Positions 9,078-17,181 of a DNA stretch of 64,000 nucleotides are shown piece by piece. The position numbers were made by a program, and so were the translations under genes. Every line of letters begins with the position of its first letter. Position 1 is the first letter of the stretch. This DNA comes from Gimesia aquarii (GTDB taxonomy: Bacteria; Planctomycetota; Planctomycetia; Planctomycetales; Planctomycetaceae): the NCBI RefSeq assembly GCF_007748175.1, contig NZ_CP037422.1, forward strand, positions 4,542,334 through 4,606,333, in the 5' to 3' direction. The notes beneath the pieces were generated by a model that saw nothing but the letters and a program-made list of their open reading frames with translations, was not told the origin of the DNA and did not search any database.

Positions 9078-10460
9078 GTGAGTAACCAAAAGCAGAATCG
9101 TCGTGATTTTATGAAAACAACCGCTGCTGCCGTCGCGGGTAGCAGTGTTCCATTCTGGTTTGATATCGACCCTGCGAGTGCATACAAATTTAAAGCAGCC
9201 AATGATCGCCCCGTTGTGGGATGCATTGGAACGGGTAGTCGCTGGAATGGCGTTGGTCCCAATGCGATGAAATATGGCGATGTGATTGCTGTTTGCGATG
9301 TCGATGCTGCTCACGCGAATAAAGCCCGTGACCGAGTGAAAGACATACAGGGCAAAAAAGGGAATAATAAAGAAGTCGCTGTCTTTGAAGACTATCAGAA
9401 GGTGCTTGAAAATCCGGAAATTGACATCGTGACGATTGTCACAACCGATCATTGGCATACGAAAATTGCCATTGAAGCCATGAAAGCCGGTAAAGACGTT
9501 TATTGTGAAAAGCCGCTAACATTGACGATTGATGAAGGCAAGCAGATCATCAAAGCTTTGAAAGAAACCGGGCGCGTCTTCCAAGTTGGTACCCAACAGC
9601 GTAGTGAAATGGGACAGCGTTTTCTAAATGCATTGGCTATTATCAAAGAAGGTCGGTTGGGTAAGATCACCGATGTGGAATGTGTGATTGGTGGTATTGG
9701 CCCTAGTGGTTCGATTCCCGTGGCCGAAGTTCCTAAAACATTGAATTGGGAAAAATGGCTTGGACAAGCCCCGATGACGGATTATCGTTGGAAACCTAAA
9801 GAAGGAGACAAAGGTAATCCCAAAACGCGTGCTCATTATGAATTCCGTTGGTGGTATGAATATTCCGGTGGAAAAATGACTGACTGGGGAGCACATCATG
9901 TTGATATTGCCCAGTGGGGGATTGGCATGGATGAATCTGGACCTACACAGGTAGTGCCGATTTCCGCAGTACATCCTGTTCCTCTGAAAGACGGGATGCC
10001 AACGAAGGATGACGCTTACAACGTGGCTTCAAAATTTGAAGTACAGTGCACATTCCCGAACGAAGTCAAAATGACGATCAAAAGTGATGGTCGTAATGGA
10101 ATTCTCTTTACCGGTACGGAAGGCCGAATCTTCGTCAGTCGTGGTGATTTGACCGGTAAGCCAGTCGAAGAACTTAAGAACAAGCCGCTTTCCAGTGATA
10201 CGATCACCAAACTCTATAAAGGGCGGAAACCTGGTGACCATATGCGTAACTTCTATGAATGTGTTGATGCACGGGAGCAACCCATTTCCGATGTAATGAC
10301 ACATCATCGTGCGATTACAACCTGCCATCTGGCTAACATCGCAATTCGCTTGAATCGTTCTCTGGAATGGGATCCTAAAACCGAGCAGATAATCGGCGAT
10401 GATGAAGCTAACCAGTGGCAATCTCGCGAACAACGCAAAGGTTACGAGACCAACGCGTAA
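9078..10460 (+). CDS. Tat-exported Gfo/Idh/MocA family oxidoreductase
   Basis: About 460 aa. The N-terminus [17 protein letters not shown] is a twin-arginine signal (RRDFMK), so the folded, cofactor-loaded enzyme is exported to the periplasm. The Rossmann part follows with a GCIGTGSR dinucleotide loop, VAVCDVD, and the family EKPLT motif; the C-terminal alpha/beta domain contains the [19 protein letters not shown] stretch common in planctomycete members. These enzymes act on sugars or polyols with NAD(P). The GTG at 9078 is chosen because AAGGAG lies 6 bases upstream; the frame opens at a TTG at 9036 without a site. Upstream is a promoter candidate, downstream a strong terminator, so it is monocistronic. 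Substrate unknown. Confidence 0.93.
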   Translation: MSNQKQNRRDFMKTTAAAVAGSSVPFWFDIDPASAYKFKAANDRPVVGCIGTGSRWNGVGPNAMKYGDVIAVCDVDAAHANKARDRVKDIQGKKGNNKEVAVFEDYQKVLENPEIDIVTIVTTDHWHTKIAIEAMKAGKDVYCEKPLTLTIDEGKQIIKALKETGRVFQVGTQQRSEMGQRFLNALAIIKEGRLGKITDVECVIGGIGPSGSIPVAEVPKTLNWEKWLGQAPMTDYRWKPKEGDKGNPKTRAHYEFRWWYEYSGGKMTDWGAHHVDIAQWGIGMDESGPTQVVPISAVHPVPLKDGMPTKDDAYNVASKFEVQCTFPNEVKMTIKSDGRNGILFTGTEGRIFVSRGDLTGKPVEELKNKPLSSDTITKLYKGRKPGDHMRNFYECVDAREQPISDVMTHHRAITTCHLANIAIRLNRSLEWDPKTEQIIGDDEANQWQSREQRKGYETNA

Positions 10461-10492
10461 CTGCTGCCTTTTAGATGTAGAAAAGCGCTCAG

Positions 10493-10526
10493 CCTGAAGG
10501 GAAACATTTCCCTTCAGGTTTTTTTT
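10493..10526 (+). terminator. Intrinsic terminator of the Tat oxidoreductase
   Basis: A perfect inverted repeat, CCTGAAGGGAAA / TTTCCCTTCAGG (10493-10504 and 10507-10518), is followed directly by eight T residues. It begins 33 bases after the stop at 10460. The T tract is only on the plus side, so it terminates the plus-strand gene. Confidence 0.9.
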
Positions 10527-10600
10527 CTGATAAAAGTTTCCGTTTTCGACCATACATGAGATATACCTGTGCTAGTGTCGTCAACTACAGGTGACGGCAC

Positions 10601-11023
10601 TCACTTGCTTTTTAAGTCAAATGTGAATGAATTTTCATTGTTTGAACCGACTTCAATTTCAAGGATACTTTTTTCATTGTATTTGCTTGGGAGATACTGT
10701 TCCATTGCTGGTTCCTTTCCAGTCCCTTCTGCGTTGTCGACCATCTTATTCTTGGACTGGCGGTTTGCAGTGATGAGTACTCTTCTTTTTCCAGCTTCCA
10801 TTTCCGAATTGAAGGAACCGTTCTTTACATTTGCAAAGTATGATTTGTTTTTACTGGCTGGATCTTTAAAAAGAATACTTGCGTCAGGTATTGGCTGGCC
10901 ATCAAGTGTTACAGTTCCTGAGACAGTATACAATTTCGGGCCACTCTCCCCACTTCCGCATCCAATTACGACTATGACCAGCGTGATGATGAAACTTATA
11001 GAAAAAAACTGTGTACGTAGCAT
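10601..11023 (-). CDS. Small lipoprotein with carboxypeptidase-regulatory-like domain
   Basis: A 140-aa lipoprotein. The signal peptide ends in a lipobox-like VIVVIGC, so the mature protein should start at Cys 22 and be lipid-anchored. The rest is one small beta-sandwich domain opening with YTVSGTVTLDGQPIPDASI, the pattern of carboxypeptidase regulatory-like/transthyretin-type domains. Small lipoproteins of this kind commonly sit next to DUF1559 genes in planctomycetes, as here, where it lies 92 bases downstream of the DUF1559 gene on the same strand. The role is unknown; a part in assembling or anchoring the pilin-like partner is inference. Confidence 0.85.
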   Translation of the reverse strand: MLRTQFFSISFIITLVIVVIGCGSGESGPKLYTVSGTVTLDGQPIPDASILFKDPASKNKSYFANVKNGSFNSEMEAGKRRVLITANRQSKNKMVDNAEGTGKEPAMEQYLPSKYNEKSILEIEVGSNNENSFTFDLKSK

Positions 11024-11115
11024 GATTGATTTCCAATTGATTTTGAGAGATTAACAGCTTAACCCCGGAGAGAATCTACGAGAGATCGCTTGTTTTATTA
11101 GATTAGGTTGTGTGA

Positions 11116-12051
11116 TTAAAATTCACCAATCACTTCTTCTCCGCTACGAGTAGCTAACGCTTGCCAAGTGCTGAGATCAATATTTTCTGAAGCGAAACGG
11201 ACTGCTCCATCAGCCAATAAGATGTGCACGCCTCCTATGTGATAACTGCGAGCATAGGTTCGTGCAGACCCCGTGCAGGAAACAGTAGGAGATGATCCCG
11301 AGTTGTAACCAGCACACGGATAATTTGACAAATCATAATTCGCACAAGTGTAGTTACAATCAGGAACTGGACTATTGGGTGGTTCTGCATTGTTGAATGC
11401 TGTACCGTGGTGGGATGAGCCACCACCCCAATAATTACCCACCTCACCCCAAGGGGTATGGGCAACAGTAAGTCCATTTAAACGTGCGACTCCTTCGCCT
11501 CCCATGATCGTGTTAGAGGTCCCATCAGTCACATCTCTTAATTTTGTTTTCGAGCGTAGGTAAAACATTCCATTTCCCGTTGCACTGCGCCAACTTGAAT
11601 CTGTTGATCCAGAACACATCCCGTAATTTCCTCTGAAGGCAAAATTGCTAATCACAGTGGGGTTGGAGGGACAGACTAAGGCTGGAATTACTGTAAACCG
11701 GTGTGAAGATCCATGTACGTAAGCAAAATTTTCCTCAATGTAAGCGTTGTATAAGGCACCTTGTTCTATATAGGGGAGAAGTTGTTGCATCCAGGTCTCA
11801 CGACTTCTGGCTAATGGTCCTGCACCATCATCCCAGCCCCAACCGTAGGGAAGTACTGAATGTGCATCATGGTAATTGTGCATGGCCAAGCCAACTTGTT
11901 TCAAGTTGTTTTTGCAAGAGCTGCGCCGTGCTGCTTCGCGTGCTTGTTGTACTGCAGGTAATAATAAGGCAATCAAAATGGCGATAATGGCAATCACTAC
12001 CAGTAGTTCAATCAGTGTAAAACCGCGCTTCAATGAATGATTCAACTTCAC
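11116..12051 (-). CDS. DUF1559 protein with type IV prepilin N-terminus
   Basis: About 311 aa. The N-terminus [19 protein letters not shown] is a textbook prepilin cleavage/methylation site: G before FTLIE, Glu at +5, then a hydrophobic helix, followed by [17 protein letters not shown]. The body is the DUF1559 domain, with the C-terminal [12 protein letters not shown] (H-x-G/L-x-x-x-DGSVRF) motif. It should be processed by prepilin peptidase and assembled into a pseudopilus or held at the membrane. The start is the GTG at 12051, 7 bases after AAGGAG; the longer frame to 12108 would put 19 extra residues before the signal. DUF1559 is heavily expanded in planctomycetes and its function is not known. 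Confidence 0.93.
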   Translation of the reverse strand: MKLNHSLKRGFTLIELLVVIAIIAILIALLLPAVQQAREAARRSSCKNNLKQVGLAMHNYHDAHSVLPYGWGWDDGAGPLARSRETWMQQLLPYIEQGALYNAYIEENFAYVHGSSHRFTVIPALVCPSNPTVISNFAFRGNYGMCSGSTDSSWRSATGNGMFYLRSKTKLRDVTDGTSNTIMGGEGVARLNGLTVAHTPWGEVGNYWGGGSSHHGTAFNNAEPPNSPVPDCNYTCANYDLSNYPCAGYNSGSSPTVSCTGSARTYARSYHIGGVHILLADGAVRFASENIDLSTWQALATRSGEEVIGEF

Positions 12052-12422
12052 GTCTTTGCTCCTTCGAATAAAGAAATAAGTGGAAAAACGTACCAAGAAT
12101 AATGACATATGATTTTTTAAAATTTGAAGTAGTAATTGGTAGAAATTTGTTTCTAATAAGCTGATTTATCGACTACGACTTGTTAGTTCATTAATATACA
12201 AGTGTATTAATATAAGTATATAATTAGCCATGTCTTTCTGTCAATAAGATTTAAAATATAAATTAAATTTATTGAACAGGTGTTTTTTAGGCGTGAGGAT
12301 TTGTATCGATATTTCCCCAATATAGAATCGATGGGGGGATTATGGGGGGATGTATTAATCGCCCAGCAGTTGGGCTTTATGCTTACGAAGTCTCATCAGA
12401 TTCTTTCAGATTTCTGATGACC
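12052..12422. other. AT-rich gap between RNase Z-like and DUF1559 genes
   Basis: A 371-base, very AT-rich gap containing the DUF1559 promoter and the end of the RNase Z-like transcript. Two small hairpins lie near the latter's stop: GCCCA/TGGGC (12361-12375) and TCATCAGA/TCTGATGA (12393-12420). Neither has a good T tract on the minus strand, so I do not call a terminator. Confidence 0.4.
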
Positions 12423-13262
12423 CTACATCCAAAGGTGCACGCGCTCCCGTAATTCAGCGGGCAGATGTTTTTTAATGGCGCTCATCACCTGATTATCGTG
12501 ATAGCGAGTACTGAAATGCGCGAGAATGAGCAATTCATTCTGAAATCGATCCGCACGTTCGATGAGATCATCAAGGTGCATGTGACCGAATTTATGAATC
12601 TTTTCACGGCGGTGTTCAGGACGATAAAAAGTCATCTCGGTGATCAAAACTTTTGACTGAAAGGATGTCTCGAAATGATCCAGGCCTGCAGGAGCTGTAT
12701 CTCCAGTATAACACACTAAAGGTACACGAACCTCTTCGCTGACATCAATTCCTGACATACGGGCATCGCGGATTTCCGTTTCCGGTTTACCGATGAACTC
12801 TGATTTTAGTTTTTTGCGACAATCCCAAACCTGGAATCCAAGCGAAGGTACTGTATGCTTTGTTCGAAAGGCTGTTACAACGTGTTCTCTGGAAAGCTGA
12901 ACCTCTTGCCCATCCTTAAGACCAACCAGTTCGCATTCCATACGCCCGCGATCCAATTGCTGCCAGCTTTTTAGCATATTCCAAACCGGATCCACTACTT
13001 CTTCGGGCAGATAAATAGTGGGAGGACTCATTTTCATCATACGTCGGCGCGCCACATAAGCGGGCAAGGCTGCCATGTGATCCAAATGTGCGTGCGAGAT
13101 AAAAAAGGTCGAAGTCCCCATAAATGACCAGGGGCTTCCCCCCATGTCAAACCCCAGCTTGAGTTCGGGGACTCTCCAGTAACTCTGTACTGCAGCGCGC
13201 GAATACCCCTCGATTGTGAGTCCTTTATATTTCACGGATTGCAGAGGTAAGTTTTCAAGCAT
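12423..13262 (-). CDS. RNase Z-like metallo-beta-lactamase-fold hydrolase
   Basis: A 279-aa cytoplasmic metal-dependent hydrolase. Zinc ligands are visible: HAHLDH (H-x-H-x-D-H), HTVPSLGF, the Asp of CYTGDT, and the late histidine in LAHFSTRY. The HFSxRY element and the HxxDL of HMHLDDL are typical of ribonuclease Z, the tRNA 3'-end endonuclease. The protein lacks a long flexible arm of the ElaC type and resembles the short plant-like TRZ enzymes in length. I therefore favour a tRNA 3' processing or related phosphodiesterase role, but an unrelated small-molecule hydrolase is possible. The gene is on the same strand as the oxidoreductase upstream, 159 bases away. Confidence 0.8.
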   Translation of the reverse strand: MLENLPLQSVKYKGLTIEGYSRAAVQSYWRVPELKLGFDMGGSPWSFMGTSTFFISHAHLDHMAALPAYVARRRMMKMSPPTIYLPEEVVDPVWNMLKSWQQLDRGRMECELVGLKDGQEVQLSREHVVTAFRTKHTVPSLGFQVWDCRKKLKSEFIGKPETEIRDARMSGIDVSEEVRVPLVCYTGDTAPAGLDHFETSFQSKVLITEMTFYRPEHRREKIHKFGHMHLDDLIERADRFQNELLILAHFSTRYHDNQVMSAIKKHLPAELRERVHLWM

Positions 13263-13344
13263 AGGAGCTACATAGCCGAATCATCAAGGAATTTAATATG
13301 GAGGAAGTCAGACTAACTCAATTTCGCTGACGAACCAAGAAATA

Positions 13345-13383
13345 CACCGCCGTATTTCGAAAACCTTTCGATGTTCAGCGGTG
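13345..13383 (-). terminator. Hairpin downstream of the oxidoreductase gene
   Basis: Outer arms CACCGC / GCGGTG (13345-13350, 13378-13383) enclose an inner stem TCGAAA / TTTCGA (13357-13362, 13366-13371). On the minus strand it lies 38 bases after the oxidoreductase stop and is followed by TATTTCTT, a weak T tract. It may be a terminator or a processing element. Confidence 0.35.
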
Positions 13384-13421
13384 AAAGCGTGCAAAAGAAT
13401 GCATGACAGACCGAAGGACAC

Positions 13422-14483
13422 TTATTTCACCGGTATGGATCGGCCTGTCTGGATACTTTTAGCTTCGGCATAGCAAATTTTCAGCGCATCTCTTGCGAGT
13501 GCTCCCGATAATGCCTCTGGTTCTTCCCCAGACTCAAGGGCATTTACGGCCGCCTGTAATTCCAGCGTGAAGGCTGCGCACCAGGCATCTCCTCCTTTTA
13601 GTTTCGGGTGTTGCAAACGGCCTTTTTGAGTAATCAGTGTCAGAGGCTGGCTGACAACCCATTCTTTCTTTTTACCGACGCCCATTGTGCCAGCACCAAA
13701 CAATACTGTGGCATCTTCGAAATAAAGTTCATAGCCATGAGCAAATTCAAGACCACGTGCCGCAATACCTCCGCTCACACAACTAATTGCCAGGTTGGGT
13801 TCATCGTAATCATAGACAGTGTGAACATGATTGACATAACCCTGGTTTTCAATTCCACGCGAAGTGACTTTTCGAGGGACACCACACATTAGGCTGATCA
13901 GATGATTGTCATGAATATGCAGATCGATTCCCCAACCTCCCAGTTTCTGGAAGTCTTCTATATTTTCCGACCATTTCGGAGGCGCCATGACTCGACGAAA
14001 ATGAGCGGCTAAAAGTTTTCCGTATTTATTACTACGAACACATTCGACAGCGAACTGGAATTCGGGGAAAAAGGGGAGTACCTGGGCCACCATGAACTGT
14101 ACACCCGCTTTCTTGGCTGCGTTTACCATTTTATTGGCTGCTTTAAGGTCGATGGCGATTGGTTTCTCGACGAGTGTATGTTTTCCAGCCCGAATTGAAT
14201 CAAGGGCAACTTTCTCATGCATTTCTGTTGGCAGACAGATATCAACCAGGTCAATCTCAGGGTCGGCTAACAAATCGTGATAGTCTTTGTACTGTTTGAC
14301 TTTGGATAAATCTTCCTGTCCACCGCGTGGTCCGAAATTCCCTTCGATGCTGCTCCAGTCCCCCGCCAGTTTTTTGGAATCACGAGTCGCGATTGCCGTA
14401 ACTTTGGCTCCTTTGAGTTTTTTTGCTCCCTCATAATGAGCCATTCCCATAAAACCAATACCGATAATCCCGATCCGAATCAT
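13422..14483 (-). CDS. Gfo/Idh/MocA family oxidoreductase (cytoplasmic)
   Basis: About 353 aa, NAD(P)-dependent sugar/polyol oxidoreductase of the Gfo/Idh/MocA family. It has a Rossmann fingerprint IGIIGIGFMG at the very N-terminus, the DICLPTEMH strand and the EKPIAID motif carrying the catalytic Lys. The C-terminal substrate domain contains GGWGIDLHIHDNHL, with the HxxD/H residues expected near the active site. There is no Tat or Sec signal, so unlike the protein at 9078 it stays in the cytoplasm. The ATG at 14483 is preferred because AGGGGAAAG lies just upstream; the frame extends to a GTG/TTG-type codon at 14516. The substrate is not predictable. Confidence 0.92.
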   Translation of the reverse strand: MIRIGIIGIGFMGMAHYEGAKKLKGAKVTAIATRDSKKLAGDWSSIEGNFGPRGGQEDLSKVKQYKDYHDLLADPEIDLVDICLPTEMHEKVALDSIRAGKHTLVEKPIAIDLKAANKMVNAAKKAGVQFMVAQVLPFFPEFQFAVECVRSNKYGKLLAAHFRRVMAPPKWSENIEDFQKLGGWGIDLHIHDNHLISLMCGVPRKVTSRGIENQGYVNHVHTVYDYDEPNLAISCVSGGIAARGLEFAHGYELYFEDATVLFGAGTMGVGKKKEWVVSQPLTLITQKGRLQHPKLKGGDAWCAAFTLELQAAVNALESGEEPEALSGALARDALKICYAEAKSIQTGRSIPVK

Positions 14484-15125
14484 AGCTTTCCCCTGCAGTT
14501 GCGGCAGACTTCTCAAGTAAATTTACACAATTGCTAAAGACTGACGATCAGTAATGAAATCGTCAAGCGGTCGCCAGCCCGTTTTCTTGCTTCTTTTTTT
14601 ATCTTCTTAAATTTTAAAACCTGATCTTCTGGTCGCTTTATCTCCATCATTCAAACTGAGTTGTCATGAAGACCTTCCTTCAGGCGGTAGTCACCGGTTT
14701 CCAGTATAGTGGAACTCGATATTTGGAGCTGTGACTCGATGAGTTTTGGTGATCAAAAACAGGTGTCTTTGGGTCTCATTTAGTAGCAAAAAGAGCTGTG
14801 TCGATGCCCGTTTATTAGGCAGTCGCTGTGGTGCGCGATTTTTAGGCACATGTTGGGTTAATTTAGGTGGAATAGGCGTGCTTTGTCCTGTGTTTTGAGG
14901 ACTCTTTGTTATTTTTCAGTCTGGGCTAGACACATTAAATCAAAAGGTGTTATCATACTGATGTCGACATCGTAGTGATGGCAGTTTTGGTGTAGATATA
15001 ATTGTTTTCAGCAAGCTGTCGAGATGAGTACTCTTGAACTACCCTCATCCTTAATGTGGCTTCAACCTTTCTGGAAAGGTTACAAGGAAGTTTGAGGGAA
15101 CAGATAACGAAGGATTCGAAAAGAA
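14484..15125. other. Long leader/intergenic region upstream of csrA
   Basis: A 642-base region between the oxidoreductase (minus) and csrA (plus). The 3' part carries the csrA leader elements described separately. A 23-codon frame at 15024-15095 opens with ATG and ends 30 bases before csrA; it could be a leader peptide. The remaining 500 bases are AT-rich and I see no RNA gene, repeat or protein-like frame in them. Confidence 0.45.
15064..15114 (+). promoter_or_regulatory. Candidate CsrA autoregulatory sites in the csrA leader
   Basis: TTACAAGGAAGT (15080-15091) matches the CsrA RNA consensus RUACARGGAUGU at 10 of 12 positions. It lies next to a perfect 8-bp inverted repeat, AACCTTTC/GAAAGGTT (15064-15081). 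A second GGA sits in the likely ribosome site AAGGA (15110-15114), 11 bases before the csrA ATG. One site upstream and one over the ribosome site is the arrangement through which CsrA represses its own translation in other bacteria. Confidence 0.4.
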
Positions 15126-15329
15126 ATGCTTGTATTATCACGTAAGCCCGGCGAACGAATTCGAATTGGCGATGATGTAACTTTAACGATTGTTCGAATC
15201 GGCCCTAATTCAGTTAGATTAGGGATCGATGCTCCTCGAAGTATGAGTATCGTGCGCGAAGAACTCTGTATTGACTTTTCTGATTTACCAGAAGCCAGCC
15301 AATTGACAGAGAAAACTCCTTCGCCTTAA
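15126..15329 (+). CDS. csrA: Carbon storage regulator CsrA (RsmA)
   Basis: A 67-aa RNA-binding global post-transcriptional regulator. The sequence begins MLVLSRKPGERIRIGDDV, the conserved first beta strands and loop including the Arg that contacts GGA in RNA, and continues with VRLGIDAPRSMSIVREEL, which contains the V/I-x-R-E element of the RNA-binding face. CsrA dimers block or stabilise mRNAs by binding GGA in hairpin loops. Length is normal. The leader contains a consensus-like CsrA site, suggesting negative autoregulation. It is followed 125 bases later by acylphosphatase. No fliW or flagellar gene is in the window. Confidence 0.97.
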   Translation: MLVLSRKPGERIRIGDDVTLTIVRIGPNSVRLGIDAPRSMSIVREELCIDFSDLPEASQLTEKTPSP

Positions 15330-15453
15330 TTTGAATTGCTGTCTTAACTCCCCATCTCACAAGGCCTCAAGTCTTTCTTGATCGCTTAATCATTCGATTA
15401 GAGTTTTGCTGATCGATTTGTCATTACTGCACTCGATAAGAAAAGCATTGGTA

Positions 15454-15765
15454 ATGTCCACCGATTCGCACTCACCAGGTTCCTCACCGACTTTAGTCTG
15501 CCTGCATGCTGTTTTTCAGGGGCGTGTGCAGGGAGTTGGCTTTCGTTATCGAACTTCAAAATTGGCAAAGCAGCATCCCATTACTGGATTTGTCAAAAAT
15601 TTGTCTGATGGAACTGTGGAATTAGTGGCTCAAGCGAATAGGAAAGCAGAGCTGGACCATTTTTTCGATGAAATGATGTTGATGTTTGCAACGAATGTCA
15701 CCGATGTGGCGATTCAGGAAATCGATCCAGATTCGACCCTGCAGGACTTCAGGATCGCACGCTGA
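15454..15765 (+). CDS. Acylphosphatase
   Basis: About 103 aa, a small cytoplasmic enzyme hydrolysing acyl phosphates such as acetyl- or carbamoyl-phosphate. The family signature GRVQGVGFRYRT gives the phosphate-binding loop with catalytic Arg31, and GFVKNLSDG gives catalytic Asn49. The C-terminal strand (LQDFRIAR) closes the ferredoxin-like fold. The frame is open from a TTG at 15406, but I prefer the ATG at 15454, which leaves a typical short N-terminus; neither start has a strong ribosome site. It follows csrA on the same strand and may be cotranscribed. Confidence 0.93.
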   Translation: MSTDSHSPGSSPTLVCLHAVFQGRVQGVGFRYRTSKLAKQHPITGFVKNLSDGTVELVAQANRKAELDHFFDEMMLMFATNVTDVAIQEIDPDSTLQDFRIAR

Positions 15766-15784
15766 TTGATATACCGTTGAGCAG

Positions 15785-15904
15785 ATGGTGGTTAGAGTGA
15801 AGCCAATTTGGCAAATTTTAGCGGATGTATGCGACAGATTAGGGAAAACGTCTCCCGAATTACCTTGGATTCTTTACTTTGACCACCTTTTCTCGGTAAA
15901 GTAG
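15785..15904 (+). CDS. Possible small protein (39 aa)
   Basis: An ATG frame of 39 codons, 19 bases after the acylphosphatase stop. The predicted peptide (MVVRVKPIWQILADVCD... ending HLFSVK) has protein-like composition with a plausible amphipathic helix, but the upstream sequence GTTGAGCAG is a poor ribosome site. I do not recognise it. It could be a chance frame; conservation in relatives would decide. Confidence 0.2.
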   Translation: MVVRVKPIWQILADVCDRLGKTSPELPWILYFDHLFSVK

Positions 15905-16208
15905 GAATTGCTTGAAATGCTTTGCAGCATTTCCTTTGATAGTTGAAATCTTCATCGGTTTCTGAAGGCAGTTCTCACTCTTTCAGGGTTCTGTTTCTCA
16001 GCTGGAACATTTTTTCAGATGAGACCTGTCAAAAGCTTGTTTGTGGAGACTGAAATTGATTTGTTTTCAGAACTTCAAAAATAAATCCAACATCTGAAGC
16101 GGTCAGATTCGTACAATTCGTGAGTGATTCTGTGCCTGTTTTGGCTTTGAAATGACGTCGCGTCTTACTTTATCAGTTCATATTATTTAGTTGAGTGGTG
16201 GATAAACG
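15905..16208. other. Intergenic region upstream of the ABC-2 permease
   Basis: About 300 bases, AT-rich. A 7-bp hairpin GAAATGC/GCATTTC (15914-15933) lies at its start and has only a weak T tract (CTTTGAT), so it is not called as a terminator. Nothing else was recognised; the promoter for 16209 is presumably here. Confidence 0.4.
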
Positions 16209-17135
16209 ATGGAAAACCTTTTGGTTTTTTCTGCTGAAAATGCTGACCTGACTGTGCAATGGTGGATCACCGGAGCAGGGGTATTGCTCTATTTCATGGT
16301 GTTATTTGGAGTGACGGCATATACCCAGGCAGGAGTCATTGCCAGAGCTACGACGAAAGAAGCGATTCGCCAGCCAGTGTTTTTGCTTTTGCTCTCCTTG
16401 GGGTTGGTTTTGCTTTTGTTGAATACGTTTCTGCCATTCTTTTCGATGGGTGATGATGTCAAAATGTTAATGGACTGCGGCCTGGCTACAATTTTGATTT
16501 GTAGTTTGCTACTTGCAATCTGGTCTGCCAGTACAAGTATTGCGGATGAGATTGAAGGTAAAACCGCAATGACGTTATTATCCAAGCCGATTAATCGTCG
16601 TCAATTTATCGTCGGGAAATATCTGGGAATTCTGAAAGCCGTTGTTTGGCTAATGCTTCCTTTAGTGATTACCTTTCTGTTACTTGTTTATTTTAAGGTT
16701 GGGTATGACGCGAGAGAAGCTTCCAAAGACGTTCCGACTCACGCAGAAAAAATGGCTGCTGTCTGGCTGATTCTGCCAGGGATTCTTTTGATTTATATGG
16801 AAGTTGCAATCTTGACCGCAATCAGTGTTGCGATTTCTACTCGATTACCGATGATGGTGAACATGATAGTTTGTTTTGGTGTCTACATCATTGGGCACCT
16901 GACACCAAACCTGGTCCAGGCCAAAGCAGAAGGACTGGAATTCGTAAAATTTACAGGTCAGTTGATCGCTACGATTCTGCCGAACCTGGATAACTTTAAT
17001 GTCTCACCAGCGGTAGCAACTGGGACAATCGTTCCGCCAGTCTATATTGGTCATTCCGCTTTAAGCTGTCTGCTTTATTCCGGAATTGCGATTTTGGTTG
17101 CATTTATCCTTTTTGAAGATCGTGACCTTGCCTGA
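16209..17135 (+). CDS. ABC-2 type transporter permease
   Basis: A 308-aa inner-membrane protein with about seven hydrophobic segments (near residues 18-40, 57-78, 88-108, 145-165, 190-210, 213-233 and 280-300). The cytoplasmic motif between segments three and four, EIEGKTAMTLLSKPINRRQFIVGKY, is typical of ABC-2 permeases (DExExGTLxxLLSxPxSRxxFxxGK). Such permeases need a separate ATPase, but neither neighbour encodes an intact one: the next gene is an ABC protein whose ATPase site has decayed. The partner must be elsewhere in the genome, or the complex is unusual. It begins 443 bases after the acylphosphatase gene and ends 46 bases before the next. Confidence 0.87.
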   Translation: MENLLVFSAENADLTVQWWITGAGVLLYFMVLFGVTAYTQAGVIARATTKEAIRQPVFLLLLSLGLVLLLLNTFLPFFSMGDDVKMLMDCGLATILICSLLLAIWSASTSIADEIEGKTAMTLLSKPINRRQFIVGKYLGILKAVVWLMLPLVITFLLLVYFKVGYDAREASKDVPTHAEKMAAVWLILPGILLIYMEVAILTAISVAISTRLPMMVNMIVCFGVYIIGHLTPNLVQAKAEGLEFVKFTGQLIATILPNLDNFNVSPAVATGTIVPPVYIGHSALSCLLYSGIAILVAFILFEDRDLA

Positions 17136-17181
17136 ACAACGGGGAACGAGCTTCGTTTATCAGTAATTTCAAACAGATTCG

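Noticed and set aside
10569-11054. Plus-strand open frame of 161 codons
   Set aside because: It is antisense to the small lipoprotein gene, which has a lipobox and a recognisable domain.
14484-15000. Possible structured RNA in the long gap before csrA
   Set aside because: No extended pairing, tRNA-like arms or known riboswitch core could be traced by eye.
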